Of a stretch of 64,000 nt of DNA, positions 9,426 to 20,823 are shown piece after piece. Source of the DNA: Cucurbitaria berberidis CBS 394.84 (taxonomy: Eukaryota > Ascomycota > Dothideomycetes > Pleosporales > Cucurbitariaceae); the NCBI RefSeq assembly GCF_010015615.1, contig NW_024468937.1, positions 607,745-671,744 on the forward strand, read 5' to 3'. The notes beneath the pieces were generated by a model. It ran no database searches. It was not told the origin of the DNA and saw only the letters and a program-made list of their open reading frames with translations. The translations under genes and the position numbers were made by a program. Each line of letters opens with the position of its first letter. Position 1 is the stretch's first letter.

Positions 9426-12400
9426 ATGGACGACTTCAAGCCCGAGCTGCTGAAAGCTCTCCTTGACTGGGTACGTGTTACAAACGGCACCAGATGCCTT
9501 CAGGCACCAGCTAACAGCGCTTCCTCTAGGTCAACACCTTCGACCTACCCGGCAGAATAACGGCATGGACACAGCTCGAAGACGGCCAGCTACTCTGGCA
9601 GATCCTCTCCGACATCGATGCCGAGTACTTCAACGAATCCCTCCCCAACTTCGAAGAGAACCACCGCCGCCAATCTGACAATTGGATACCGCGATGGCAG
9701 AACCTAAAGCACATCGAGCGAACCGTGTCAACATACATACGAGAGGAGTGCGAGCAGCTACCTGTCCTGACCAAGCGCATGATACCTGACCTAAAGACGG
9801 GCGCGCGAGATGGCTCCACTATGCTCGTGGCGAAGCTCACCATGGCCGTTCTCCTTGCATCCTGCTTCTCGCCAAAGAGTAATCAAAAGATGCTGCAGGT
9901 CATGTCTCAGCTGGGCACCAAGACGGCCGAAACTATTGCAGAAGCTATACAGGATATGCAGTCCTTGGACGGAAGAATGCAGGATCTAGGCATGGACTCA
10001 GAACTGACTCCAGAGCCCAATCTATCAGGGTATAGAACACCAACACGCGCAGTTTCCGGGGCAGCCTCGACGGTGGGGAGAGACAATGAACTAGAGCAAG
10101 AAGCACAATTGTTCGAGGCAAACAAGGACCGGGCCGCGCTAAGGACACAGGTCGGGAAGCTAAAGGAAGACCTCAAGATATCTCGCGACCGGATATCGCA
10201 ACTGGAAGAAGAGCTAGGTGACGCAAGAGCCTATCTGGACGATCGAGGAGCGCAAGCGCAGCGAGCACAGTCGGACAATCTCGAGCAATTGCGAAACGAC
10301 CTGGCACGCGACCGACAGTACATTGACCAGCTTGAGACGGATCTTGCCAACGCCAGGGATATACTGGATAGCCAGAAGCGACGCCTCGAAAGATACCAGG
10401 GTGAGGAAGGGACAAAGCAAGACTTACGTGACCAGCTGCAGCTGGTCAAGGCGGAGCGCGACGACTTGAACCAAAGGGCCAAAGCGAATGAGAACCTCAA
10501 GAAGAAAATCGAGTCTTTGACAAAGGAGACTAAACAGCTAGAGATGCTGCGCGAGGACTATCAAAATGCACGAGAACGAGTGGTACAATTAGAGGGTGTG
10601 GAAGAACGGTGTGAAGCTCTCGAGAAGGTTTACAAGGAGAATAGCCAGACACTCGTCAACTGCGAACAGGCCATCTTTGAAGAAAAGGGCAAGCGGACCA
10701 GGATCGAGCACGAGAATCTACTGCTCATGAAGCAACTGGAGCAGACCCGCGAGCTGCAATACAAAGCAGAAGATGCCAAACAGGAACTCGAGGACCGAAT
10801 ACGAGAACTAGAATCATCTCACGGCGTTGATCGTGGAGGCAGTCTAGAGGACGAGCTTACTCAAGATGAGAATGCCAAGAGTCCTGAGGATCCTAAGTCA
10901 TCCACAGATGCACGAGTGAGCGCGGATTCGATCGCATTGCAACAGAAGGTTGACATCCTGCATGCCCGCCTGAAATCCCTAGAGACCGAAACGCTCAGGC
11001 AGATGCAGGAGAATCTAGGTTTAAGGTCCGATATGATGGCAGAGAAGGACGAGGAAAGCGAACAGTAGGTCTCAACTCTAAGCAGTTTTGCGCATATCGC
11101 TGATTATGGCTATCACGACAGGCCCTTCCTGGAGCAGAATGGAAAACTCCAGATCGCCGAAGCCGAACTGGAAGAGCTCCACTCGAGGTTGAGAGATAAG
11201 GACCTGCAAATGGCTGAGCTTCGTAATGAGCTCAACAAGAGTACGTCAGTCTTGTACTCGACCTAATAGTACTAACGTCGCCAGAATCGGACCTCAGCGA
11301 AGCCGAGAGAGAGCAAGCACTCCAAGCCGAACACGAGCGCATGCTTGCTTTGCAACAGAAGACAAACCAAAAGTTACGAGACCTCGAGCTCGCTAATGAA
11401 GAAAAAGCAAGTCTCCTACGAGCAGCTCTGCTTGACCGAGATCGTCTATCGCCGGAATTACTCGAGCTCAGAAGGGCCGAGACAATACGGCAGATGCGCG
11501 AACAGATTGATGCGGTCATCAAAGCACCCCCAGAAGCGCAACCAAAGGTGCTCGATAGTACTAGTTCCGAGATCGCAGAAATGGTACTATCTGCAGAAGC
11601 AGCACTAGACAAGGCAAAGAAAGTAAGCATCAGACAAATTTCTCATGACAAGCCTCCTTCTTCGGCGTTCGATGCTGCAGTCTCATCCATGAGGACGAGA
11701 CATGAGCTCGATCCGTCACTTTCTACATCGACTCTCATATCATCGCCAGCGAAGGGTCGCACGGGGAAGAAGAAGTCGCTATCTGAGATATCTTTTTCAA
11801 CTGCGGGTACGGGACAAACTACATTGGGCCGAGTGGCGCAGCTATTGTCACCGAAGAGAACACGACAGTCGATGAAACGCAGTACTGATAATTCTTCTTT
11901 ACTGGCTTCGAATGAGTGTTCGGTAATGTTTGTCCCTAGCCTGCTGGCCTGGAGTATAGTTATCTTTGCGATTTATCTTCCCTACCCCCCTATCCTGCAC
12001 ACGGCCTTTTGATTTCCAGGTCTTCGAATGGCCGGACTTTGCTGACAGTATCAACAGGATCTTCAAGAACATATCACTGCCAATAGCGCCCTGCGCGAGC
12101 AGCTTGAGCAAGCGAAGAAAAAAACAGCCGAGAAGGGCTCGGTGCGTCCCCACATTCTCCAAAACCTTTTGCGTGTTAAACAGACTAACACATATCAGGT
12201 CGAACTCCAGCAAGAAGTCGAGAACCTACGCCGCGAAAACCAACTTATCACCTCCGCTTGGTACGACATGACAAGCCGTTTGCAGAGCAATACCGTTATT
12301 CTGCAAAGACGAAGCGAGGCACCCAAGGGCTGGCTCGGGAAACAGAGGGCTGCTGTTGGCGGTGCGGGACTCTCGGTAAGTTCACATATGATTGTGATGA

Positions 12401-12451
12401 GCACGGAAGTGAGGGTATAGAGACTAACATAATGAACAGGGCCGGAGGTAG
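9426..12451 (+). CDS. Hook family coiled-coil protein (dynein adaptor)
   Basis: Seven-exon model: 9426-9470, 9530-11064, 11122-11240, 11285-11922, 12058-12141, 12199-12375, 12440-12451; 2,610 nt, 869 residues, frame kept at every junction. Residues 1-160 form the N-terminal Hook (calponin-homology-like) domain, starting MDDFKPELLKALLDWV and including WQNLKHIERTVSTYI. From about residue 200 there is a long heptad-rich coiled coil. The C-terminus carries the conserved segment TSAWYDMTSRLQSNTV and WLGKQRAAV. In Aspergillus, HookA binds dynein-dynactin through the N-terminus and early endosomes through the C-terminus via FTS and FHIP, so this protein probably drives retrograde endosome movement. 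The uncertain part is 11627-11922: it could be coding (Ser/Lys-rich, as modelled), or a GTAAGC donor at 11627 could splice straight to 12058, also in frame, shortening the protein by 98 or 99 residues. The last exon is only 12 nt. Confidence 0.9.
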
Positions 12452-13342
12452 CACCCGCTCGTCCCAAGAAGAGACAATCCATCCCGTTTTCCCTTGCCTT
12501 TTCGCTGTTCCCCGTTGTTTTAGGTCGATTTGGTTTTAGCATAGCGCAGGTTGGCGAATTATCGAAGAAGGGGTTTACTCTGCACATCACATCACATCAC
12601 CTCATTACGTCGTAAATGGCATACCTGTATACACGAGTTTTCTCCTTGCGTTATTATACCCCTTTTTCCATTGTTGCATGTAGAGGAGGCGTCGTTGTTG
12701 CCCTATAGATATATATCATCAGCTCAAAGATTGGGAGAAGGGGAGGGGCGGGTTGTGCTTTGCCCGTATAGAAAGATAGCGTGGATTTTTATATAAACCA
12801 TTAAATTCAAATAAATATGGGTTACATTCATCTCTTCTCTTCCTTTTGGTATTAGGTAACTCGAATGCATTCGATCTCGATCGTTAGACGGTTTTCTCTT
12901 GCGTGATGTGTACACTTAGTAACATCCAAGTATGATAAGCTGGATTGTTAGTAATGGCGGTTCCAAACTGCTGTGCGCCAGGTCCATACGAGGAGTTGGT
13001 TGATTCGAGTTTCTAGTTCGGAGGCGCATATGGGTTGGAAAAAGGGTCCGAAGATTTTGTGTTCTAGCAGAAGATGAGATTGCACTTTTGTAATCAACCT
13101 TTCGTGAAGGGTGCACTGCTACGGTCCTTGAGTTGTAACACGGACGCAGTGGGCTCTAATGAGCCACAACCAAATTTCAATACCACTGTGTCTACAAAGC
13201 AAAACCCCGTTGCTTTATAAAACCGCAACATACACCCCCGTTAATGCAATCTCAACCCCTCTACACTGAATTCAGTCACCCACCACCATCACTTCTTTTT
13301 TCCGCCCCTCGACAAAAGATTTCTACCAACTCACCATCCACC
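12452..13342. other. Intergenic; TATA-like promoter near its right end
   Basis: No gene is supported. A TTTATAAAA box at 13214-13222 lies about 120 nt upstream of the next start codon, a plausible core promoter. The preceding 700 bases contain 3'-UTR-like A/T-rich stretches after the Hook gene. Confidence 0.5.
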
Positions 13343-13740
13343 ATGACCGCCATTACCGCCATTACCCCGACCTCTACGCCTCTCTGCAAGACTTGCGACT
13401 GTGACTGTTATACAAAACTCCTCGAGACCATTATGGCTGAGAACCGCGAGCTCAAGCGAAGACTCGACAAAGCTCAGCAGCCACACCTCCGCCAGCTCGA
13501 GCACCAGCTCCAATGCTTCTTTGTCTACATGGTCTGCGCCGTGAGCTACTGGATAATCGCCCAGACGTTTGTAGATGATCATCCGCTCGTGGCATTTGGG
13601 TCATGGCTCTTGTTCGCTGCGGTAAGTTGCGACGCGTTCATGGCAGGTTTCGCTTTGGGCATGTATGTGAGGAGCTGACGAAAATGTAGGTGACTGTCTA
13701 TATATTAGTGCTTTTTGATCAAGAAGTTCCGCTTTCGTGA
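13343..13740 (+). CDS. Small two-helix membrane protein, unknown
   Basis: The start at 13343 sits in CCACCATGAC, a good context; an in-frame ATG 99 nt upstream gives an unlikely extension. Spliced model 13343-13621 plus 13690-13740 (intron with GTAAGT donor) gives 109 residues. Without splicing the frame ends at 13678 (111 residues). The N-terminal third is Thr/Pro-rich followed by a Cys cluster (CKTCDCDCY) and a charged helix ENRELKRRLDKAQ. Two hydrophobic segments follow, roughly residues 57-77 (CFFVYMVCAVSYWIIA) and the C-terminal FGSWLLFAAVTVYILVLF. The spliced form completes the second membrane segment, which favours splicing. I do not recognise the family. Confidence 0.6.
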
Positions 13741-14618
13741 TTCGAAGGAAGTTATGTTCGACATGAGGGGGGCGCAAGGAATGAATCGGATTGGGAAAAT
13801 TCCTTTTGACGGTCGTGAATGGAGCTTCTTCGCTGACTTCTCGTTGACTTCGTTGCAGTTGGGCGTGAGAGGATTTCCTAAACGGATTTCTAAAGCGCCT
13901 ACACCCTAGTTGAGCTATCGCTAGTTCCGTGAAAGTATTTTGAGTGCGGAGATGTTTGTAATTACATTGATTCTAGTTGGGTGAGAGAAGTTACTAGGGA
14001 TGGTCGTTCAACTTTTTGCACACCTCGCGCAGGAGCGAGCTAGACGAAGGACGAGGCGACATGCCGACGACAGGTTTTTTAATTTCTGGGGGACACCGGG
14101 CTTCTTGTTGTTGCAGATTAATGTGCTGACTGTCAGTTTTAGAGTAGCACTTCAATGACAAGTATTCTCAGACTCAACCATCTTATCGCTAGTCTGTTGC
14201 GCACGCCTGAGATTTCGCGAACATGTCACGCTAGCGCAACGCCCATGCACGCGACTAAGAAACAACATCCCACCTTGTGATCTTCTTCATCTCACCCACG
14301 GTACGATGTGCCCACCTCGCAACTATAATAGTGTTGTGGTAGTTTGTTTATCATTAACATGTTTCTCACCGCAGTGTCGTGCTACCAACTTTACATTGCA
14401 CTAGAAGCTGCTGAAAGGCAAGAGACAAACCTCGAACAGGATACAGGATGTCATCACATTCCTACAGTTCCATCTCCATTTCATCATATGTGGCTGCAGT
14501 GAGTTCTTCACGTACTATCAGATAGCGCATGTTGCTGGATATCGATCTCGTTGACTTTCAGTCCTTCTACCCAGATGTCATTCAGTCCTACCTCATCACC
14601 CGCTCACTTCTGTCACCT
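13741..14618. other. Intergenic, nothing recognised
   Basis: I see no convincing gene, RNA or repeat. This lies downstream of both flanking genes (convergent). Confidence 0.5.
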
Positions 14619-15025
14619 CTATTTTTCCAGCTTCTGCCATTCTTCAACCCTGTGCAGTAGGAATTCCCTGTTCCAGCCCTCTCTCAGTCCTCGACCGTAC
14701 TCTGAACAGGCATCCGCGTAATCATCGAGGTCATCGATCTTCAACAATTCATTGGACGCCGAGCGCTTGACACCAAGTCCATCTTGGTTGCTGCTATGGC
14801 CTGTTGGCCTACCGGCTAACGCAGTAGTAATCAAATCCTTTATCGTATGGGATTGACCAACATTGGCATCCGTTGGGATGTTGGAAGGAACAACTTCGGT
14901 GTCGTCTTTGGCGCTCTCATTGAAGTTTCGCAGTGGGTTGGCGAAGCCTAGCGTTTGGATTGCATGTTGCTGTTAGCTAGCTCTTCCCTATCCCTCTACT
15001 ACGAGCGTACATTGTGCGTCTCCAT
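14619..15025 (-). CDS. Hypothetical small acidic protein
   Basis: On the minus strand a frame continues uninterrupted from 14969 to a stop at 14619 and looks protein-like (for example DLDDYADACSEYGRGL and a C-terminal HRVEEWQKLEK helix). The best start I can find is ATG at 15025, joined through a very short 41-nt intron (15010-14970, GTACGC donor, CTAACAG acceptor) to give 121 residues. There is no signal peptide, membrane segment or known domain. The first exon (5 codons) is the weakest part; another upstream start is possible. Function unknown. Confidence 0.5.
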
Positions 15026-15451
15026 CGCAGTGCTTGGCTTCCTTGAGGGGAGAATGTGCTTTGGAACCATATCTCGAGTGGAGTCGATCGGGACTGGTAT
15101 AATGGTACAGAAAAAAAGTGCTAGATGGGGTGAAGGTCTTTAGAGTTTCTTGGCTGCGTTTCTATCGACGGGGAATGCCTTTTTGCACGGAAAGCCGCCT
15201 CTTTTCCTCATTCACCTCGACTACAGGCAACCAATGAGCACGGCGTCGCTAGCGTGACCGTCAAACGCAATGACCTTTTGGTCGGCTGGCTCATTACTGT
15301 TCACTTCACAGATTTGATTCATTCCACCTCTGCGCCTCTTCTGCTCCATTTTCGCCCTCCTCGTCACGCAATTTCGATCTCGACTCTGTTCATTCGCTCA
15401 ACTCACCACAGCATAGAACGCGTTCCGTTGCTACATATACACAGCTGAAAA
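15026..15451. other. Intergenic between divergent small genes
   Basis: A shared upstream region for the minus-strand gene ending at 14619 and the plus-strand gene starting at 15452. Its right part is pyrimidine-rich with CTCAACTCACCACAGC just before the start codon. Nothing else is seen. Confidence 0.5.
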
Positions 15452-17056
15452 ATGCCTCGTTTCCATTCCGCGACTGAAGGGGATGCTCTGAAATGGATTC
15501 GCGAGCATCTCCGTCTTCCAACCGATGATGCACCTCGCTTCGAAGAGGGTCAAGTTCATGCGGTGCTTAATGTTATAGATGGATATCTTCCGCTCTTCAA
15601 AGGTACACGCAATAGCATAACGCCAGATCCGCCGCTGTTCATTCGACCTTCGCCACTGTCGTCTACGCCACCTGTTGTCCGGCCGTTGCCACAGCCTGAG
15701 TTCCGCATCTCATACTACGAACAATATGAGCATCAGAAAGAGATCCAGAAGCAGCGCCAGCTCGAGGAGTTGGTTGCGACATCTAGCGTGCTTTCCCCAG
15801 GCGTAGCTCAAGAGCAGACGTGTAATACACGTCCAAGCTCCGACTTCTCTTCATCAACCAACACTTTGCGTGAGGGGTCTCCCAAAGCTTCCAGTGTTGT
15901 CACTCCAACCTTTCTTGGGGATGGCGATATTGACAAGGATGTATCGATGCCATCGTAAGCTTCTCTTTGTCATCACATTGGACCCATCTGACTACCAACA
16001 GGCCCATCAACAATGTCCATAGCTCTGGCTTACACGATCACAACTCCGAAGACGACGACTTTGATGTCGACCCGGATCTTGCTTTACGTTTGATGCATAC
16101 CGAGTTCAGCAGGTGGTCACATAACAAACGCGAGGGCGTCGACGCCGTGACCGGAGTTGTTATGCGCGCCCCTACTGACACGCATGTCGCTATGTTATAT
16201 AACGATAGAGAGACATGGTCGGAATCCTCTAGAGTTTCGCGCCAGAATATCAAAGTCGATGAGCACGAGCTTCAGGATGCCGGTGATCCCACGGGAGCGA
16301 TGTGCGCGCAAGATTCAACGCATGAAACTCTATCATTCGATAGCCTTCACCGTAGCAGCAGCAGCCGTGTATCTACAGACACGGTTGCACACCGCGACAC
16401 CGCCTCAGTCAAGGACGATAGTGCTGATAAAGACGACATGCCACAGGAGCAGTCCTATCCGTCCTTGCGAGCCGCCATCATCGCGAAAGGCAAGGCGAAT
16501 AGCAATAGCTCCATCCTTACCGCGCAGCCCGGAAGCCAGAAGCGCTCCGCCCATCTCAAGAAGAAGAATCGCAAACCGACCATGCCGCCACTGCCTGAGA
16601 CGAGGCCAGAGACTGCACAGCAGTTGGAGCAGCAACAACAAGAGGCAGAGAGAAAGCCCAAGTTTCTCATCTTTGATAATACTGACGCTGGACGTAGGAT
16701 TGCGATCACCCATGCTCTGAAGGCGGGTTTGATCAATCCCGACAACCCAAGCGACGTAGCAGGGTTGTTGAAGAAGATGAAAGAGTTCAAACCCGCCAAA
16801 CGGGCGAAGACAGAAGATGACCAGGACGCCGAAGAGCCTGCGGATAAGCTTGATGCGGTGCTTACGGTAAGTCATATTATGTTCAGTTCAAGTGATGAAT
16901 TTTAACATTAGACAGGATATCAAGGAAGCTACTATGCGCCAGGGTGCCGCGGAGACCGAAGCAGACGCCGAAAAGATTGAGGGGGAGGAAGTGGTCAAGT
17001 CCCAACGGGCGAAGGGCAAAGCAAGGAAGAACGCGAAGAAGAACGCGACGACGTAG
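15452..17056 (+). CDS. Hypothetical protein with basic, NLS-like tail
   Basis: Three exons, 15452-15954, 16002-16866 and 16916-17056, give 502 residues; both introns are under 50 nt and keep frame. The start context is GAAAAATGCC. The first 55 residues contain a helical segment (EGDALKWIREHLRL) followed by a predicted helix ending in VIDGYLPLFKG. The middle is disordered and Ser/Asp-rich. Around residues 380-460 there is a Gln/Glu stretch, then FLIFDNTDAGRRIAITHALK and INPDNPSDVAGLLKKMKEF. The last 30 residues are Lys/Arg-rich (AKGKARKNAKKNA), suggesting nuclear or nucleolar targeting. I do not recognise a named family and assign no function. Confidence 0.72.
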
Positions 17057-17542
17057 AGAGCTTGCATCACAGAGGCTGGAGATATTCCGTGTGGTATAGG
17101 CAGACAGATCTGAACTGGATCTGGGAGGCTGGCAAATACCACTGTTCATGGGGCTGTCGACTTCAACATCATGAAGTCATGATCCAATACTAGAAATTCT
17201 TGCTCTCCTATCTTGTCACCTACAGTGAGGCCTAGAAGTAGTCAGTACGCTACGCCAAAATGATCTCTGTCCGTATTGAATAGGCCGGCAAATACTGTGG
17301 TATTGAGGCACAAGAGCATTGGTGTTGCCTGATGGTCGGTGTTGGTGTCTTTCGCTATCAAAGTGGCCGCCCCACTTTACTAGTAAAACTTTTCCCGCAG
17401 AACCTTCACACTGCCTTTCACACTCCCCTTTCTCAATCCCACACCCAGAAGAGCGGAAAAGCCTACTGCTAACGTTACAATGTGCAAGCAACGCTGTACA
17501 TATATTTATTAAAAGACAACGATCTTCAACAATTAGTAATCC
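17057..17542. other. Intergenic between gene and tRNA
   Basis: Nothing supported apart from the 3' region of the preceding gene. Confidence 0.5.
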
Positions 17543-17640
17543 GGCCTAATGGCCCAATGGCAAGGCGCTTGACTACGATTCAGGAGTAAAATCCGCAAAT
17601 CGGCATCAAGAGATTCCAGGTTCGACCCCTGGTTAGGTCA
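17543..17640 (+). tRNA. tRNA-Arg (anticodon ACG) with intron
   Basis: The acceptor stem GGCCTAA (17543-17549) pairs with TTAGGTC (17633-17639) with one G-T wobble, followed by discriminator A at 17640. The T arm is perfect: stem CCAGG, loop TTCGACC, stem CCTGG, which also forms the internal B box. The anticodon stem CTTGA pairs with TCAAG; the loop begins CTACGA, giving anticodon ACG. About 26 extra bases after the base 3' of the anticodon form the canonical tRNA intron. The D arm is compatible. A T7 run follows directly. Confidence 0.88.
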
Positions 17641-17650
17641 AAATATATTC

Positions 17651-17657
17651 TTTTTTT
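17651..17657 (+). terminator. RNA polymerase III terminator
   Basis: A run of seven T on the coding strand starts 11 nt after the tRNA discriminator base, the usual pol III stop. Confidence 0.8.
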
Positions 17658-18162
17658 GTTTTGGCGTATTCTCTATGAATGCTTCCATGCATCGGCGACT
17701 TCGAGATGTGACAAGTTAAGGATCACTTTCAAAAGGGGCTGCAAGCCTTATTCACTATTGTATTCAACAACCTGTGAGGACTTTTTTAACGTAGAGCGAA
17801 AGAGCCCAACGAGTTGGATAGAAAACATTACTGTTCTGGTCGCGGTGTCTGAATCTTTGGTCAGAGAGATCTGAGAGCCCAACGAGTGCACTCTGAAACT
17901 AGTTTTTGCGTGTAACGGGTTTACAAAGTGCCTATGACCTAGTCGATCTATCGTGGTTTTGTGAAGGTACTTTGAGTTCTTGCGTGTAGAGAAAGATCGT
18001 GTAATCTTATAGAGATGGGTACTTCCTAAGAAAAGAGAAGAAAACAAAGCCTGAACGACGTCCAACTCCGAGCCGCGAATACATATCAGCTATAAAATAC
18101 GAATACTGATGTGACTAGTTTGGAAGAGTTATGCATCGTAGATGGTTTGACTCTCTACGACG
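17658..18162. other. Intergenic, nothing recognised
   Basis: It lies between the tRNA and the 3' end of the transcription-factor relic. Open frames here have no protein-like features. Confidence 0.5.
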
Positions 18163-19330
18163 TTAATTCGGATCGTTCTGCGCTTGCTGCTCTGGAGCTC
18201 TAGATGAACCTGTGCCGCTGATTGAAGCATTTCCCATGTCCCAATTCATGGTTAACCAGTCCACGTAATCCATCGGAAAATCTTGTAGAGATGGGCCAGA
18301 TAAATCAGCGCATGGCTCTAACCCTGGAAATGCATAGGCATCATGCACGCCCATGTTAGGAATGGGGTTGTAAACATCACGGTCCATGGTCGTGGACATG
18401 AGAGAGTCTGTCGATCCCATGTCCATGGCATCATGCGGTTGCTGAGCACTAATCAAGCGCTGTCTGATAGATAACACGATCTGAGGCGTCTCTGATGAGG
18501 TTCGCAACTCTTTGAAAGCAGCCTCGCGGGCCTCCCAAGCCTGGAAAACAAATTTTGCTAACAATTCGAAGAAGCGAGACCCTCCAGATAGTAAGTCCTT
18601 TTGTGCATGATAGTTATCGGCCATGATTTGCCAGGCCGCGGTGGCTTAGGCACTCATCGGTCGCCATTTCAGATACTGGACCGCTTGAATATATCCAACG
18701 AAAGGAAAGTAGGAATTCACCATCCAGAGGGATCCTTTCGTAAGGGGGGAGGTCACAAGTTTTGTATTACATTCGAGCATGCTAAGTGCGTAAGAAAGGG
18801 CGGCTTCCCGTTGAGGCTCAGCCTGGTGTAGCGGTGAGCCAGCATACCGCGAATGGTGTTCCATGAGACGAAACTTTGCAATGTGTCCACGTGTCGTCCA
18901 AATAGTCAAGAATTGAAGTGGGTCATCGGGGTTGCAGAAGTTGAGGTACTTGGCCTCGATTGCCTTTTCAAAGCGGTCCGTTTCCCCACCTTCTGTTCCA
19001 GCGCAGCGCAGTACATCTCCGTCAGCGGGCTTCAGAGATGGGCCGTAATAGCCAAGATGGAACATAGTGTGGCGAACGAAGTCCCCAAGCTCACTACGCA
19101 CAACAGTGAAAAGTGCGTCAGTCGAGTTCCCTTGTACCCGTGGAGGTTCTTTCATCTCAAGTCGGAGTTCCGAGTCATTGACGTTTAAAGGGACTCTGCA
19201 GTCCCACATGGGAAGTAATGATGTTGCTTGGAAATCGGCCATCTCTCCAATTCGAGTGTCGAAAAGAATAAGTGACCACCAGAGCCTTCGGCTCATTTCA
19301 GCCTCGAGGGCAGTGAGTTTAGTTATGCAT
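18163..19330 (-). pseudogene. Truncated fungal transcription factor (Fungal_trans domain) relic
   Basis: The minus-strand reading from about 19330 resembles the middle and C-terminal part of Zn(II)2Cys6 regulators with a Fungal_trans domain: LTALEAEMSRRLWWSLILFD, then MWDCRVPLNVND and a helical C-terminal part. The zinc cluster, linker and the front of the domain are absent. An in-frame TAA at 18648-18646 interrupts the sequence, after which the same frame resumes (AAWQIMADNYHAQ) to a stop at 18163. A single C-to-T change of CAA could have made this stop, the kind of change RIP makes. Directly upstream, without any promoter, lies a truncated MFS gene on the same strand. Alternatives: a retained short intron at the stop, which I could not build with good sites. 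Confidence 0.8.
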
Positions 19331-20823
19331 AGAAAGGCCCATGCCGAATCCGAATACGACCTGGTAACCGATCCACTTTGCATGACCGATGTTGACTTCT
19401 AGGAGAACGAAAAGACCAGCTCCAATGGACATGATAACAAATCCTATGAGCCTGACTGGCGTGTAGTATCCGAGCTTCTGGACGACACCCCCAAAGAGAA
19501 ATTGATGAGACAAGCATTGACACCATCAAAGGAAGGAGCTTGATGCCGGCTTTTACCGCAGAGTCACCTTTGATGGCTTGAAACCAAACCGGAAGGTAAT
19601 AGACTATGAATCATGATTAGTCACAAGTTTTAACATCTAGCAACAGAACTATACTTACTGATAACATACATACCAGCACCAACGAAAGCCATCTGCCACA
19701 GACCAGCACCGATGCTACGTTGCCTGAATAACCTAGGTGGAGCCATTGCCGTCTTCGGGAGGCATATCTGGACAACAACGAAGGCAATAAGTAGAATTGA
19801 CATCACACTCAACAATGCGATCACACGGCCGTCAGTCCACTACATGTTGTCAGTACCAGATTTTCACCACAATGGAAGGAAACTCACTGCATACGCTTGG
19901 CCCCCCCCCACTGAAGTGCTAGTACCAAGCAGATCACACCTGGTACGAGGCACAAAGCACCAATTGGATCCAGTTGCCACAACTTCTCATTCCACGAGAG
20001 GCTGACGGTTTTTGAATTGGGAACCTTGATGGTGAACGCGCGAACGACCATAACCACACCACCAATAGGCAGGTTGATGTAAAAGCACCATCGCCACGTA
20101 GTATGTGAAGTGAGCGCACCGCCAATCAATGGTCCTAGGATGATAGCAATTCCAAAGATAGCGCCCAGGAGACCGTTCATTGCTGGTTGCTTCTGAAGGG
20201 GAACAATGCGGGTAATCGTCACGACCTGATGAGATGGGTTAGGAGAAGGGCCTGATATGATAAGAGTGGCGCACTCACAGATCCAGCGAGGATACCAGCT
20301 GCACCAACTCCTGCGACTGCTCTTCCAATAACGAATGCTATCGAGCTCGGAGCAGCTCCGCAGATAGCAGAGCCAATCTCGAAAAGCAAAATGCTGAGGA
20401 GTAGGACCAGTTTCACGCTGTACATGGAGTAGATTTTTCCAAACATGAGCTGAAAGGCGCCGGATGTCATCAGATACCCGCTTCCATACCAGCCAATGTC
20501 AGAGAGAGATTTGAACTCGTCGGTGATGCCAGGAATAGCCTGGTAAGGTTTGATTAGCTTTATCCTCCCCGCCGAACATGAGCATGATTTCATACCGTGG
20601 TGATGATGGTTCTATCCAAAGCAATCAAGAACATGACCATCAGGGATGTAGCCGTTAAAATTATAATCGTTGTGAGTGGTTGGTTCTCGAATTTACCATC
20701 GGTGGCTTTGCTTGGATTGAACTCTCCACTCCCATCGTGCACAGCTTGAGTGGACTTTTCGTTCATAACTACCCCCGAGTGCGGATTAGTAGCACCGTGC
20801 TGCATGGAATGTTGCGAGGCCAT
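19331..20823 (-). pseudogene. Degraded MFS efflux transporter (DHA/TRI12-like)
   Basis: The start is ATG at 20823-20821. Exon remnants are 20823-20596, 20539-20279, 20225-19888, 19839-19659 and 19603 to about 19335, separated by introns of 48-55 nt with normal ends. The order of motifs is that of a 14-helix drug/metabolite exporter: LIALDRTIITT in the first helix, DIGWYGSGYLM, GRAVAGVGAAGI, GPLIGGALTSHTTWRW, then PVWFQAIKGDSAVKAGI and IGYQVVFGFGMGL. Three defects are visible: a frame break at a G9 run (plus-strand C9 at 19901-19909), a frame break near 19495, and loss of everything after the IGYQVVFGFGMGL helix, where the sequence passes into the transcription-factor relic. Exporters of this type usually sit beside regulators in secondary-metabolite clusters, so this may be the residue of one. 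Confidence 0.85.

Noticed and set aside
18163..19513. A functional fused transporter-regulator protein
   Set aside because: The two parts are in different frames at the junction and each carries a stop or frameshift, so a working chimera is not supported.
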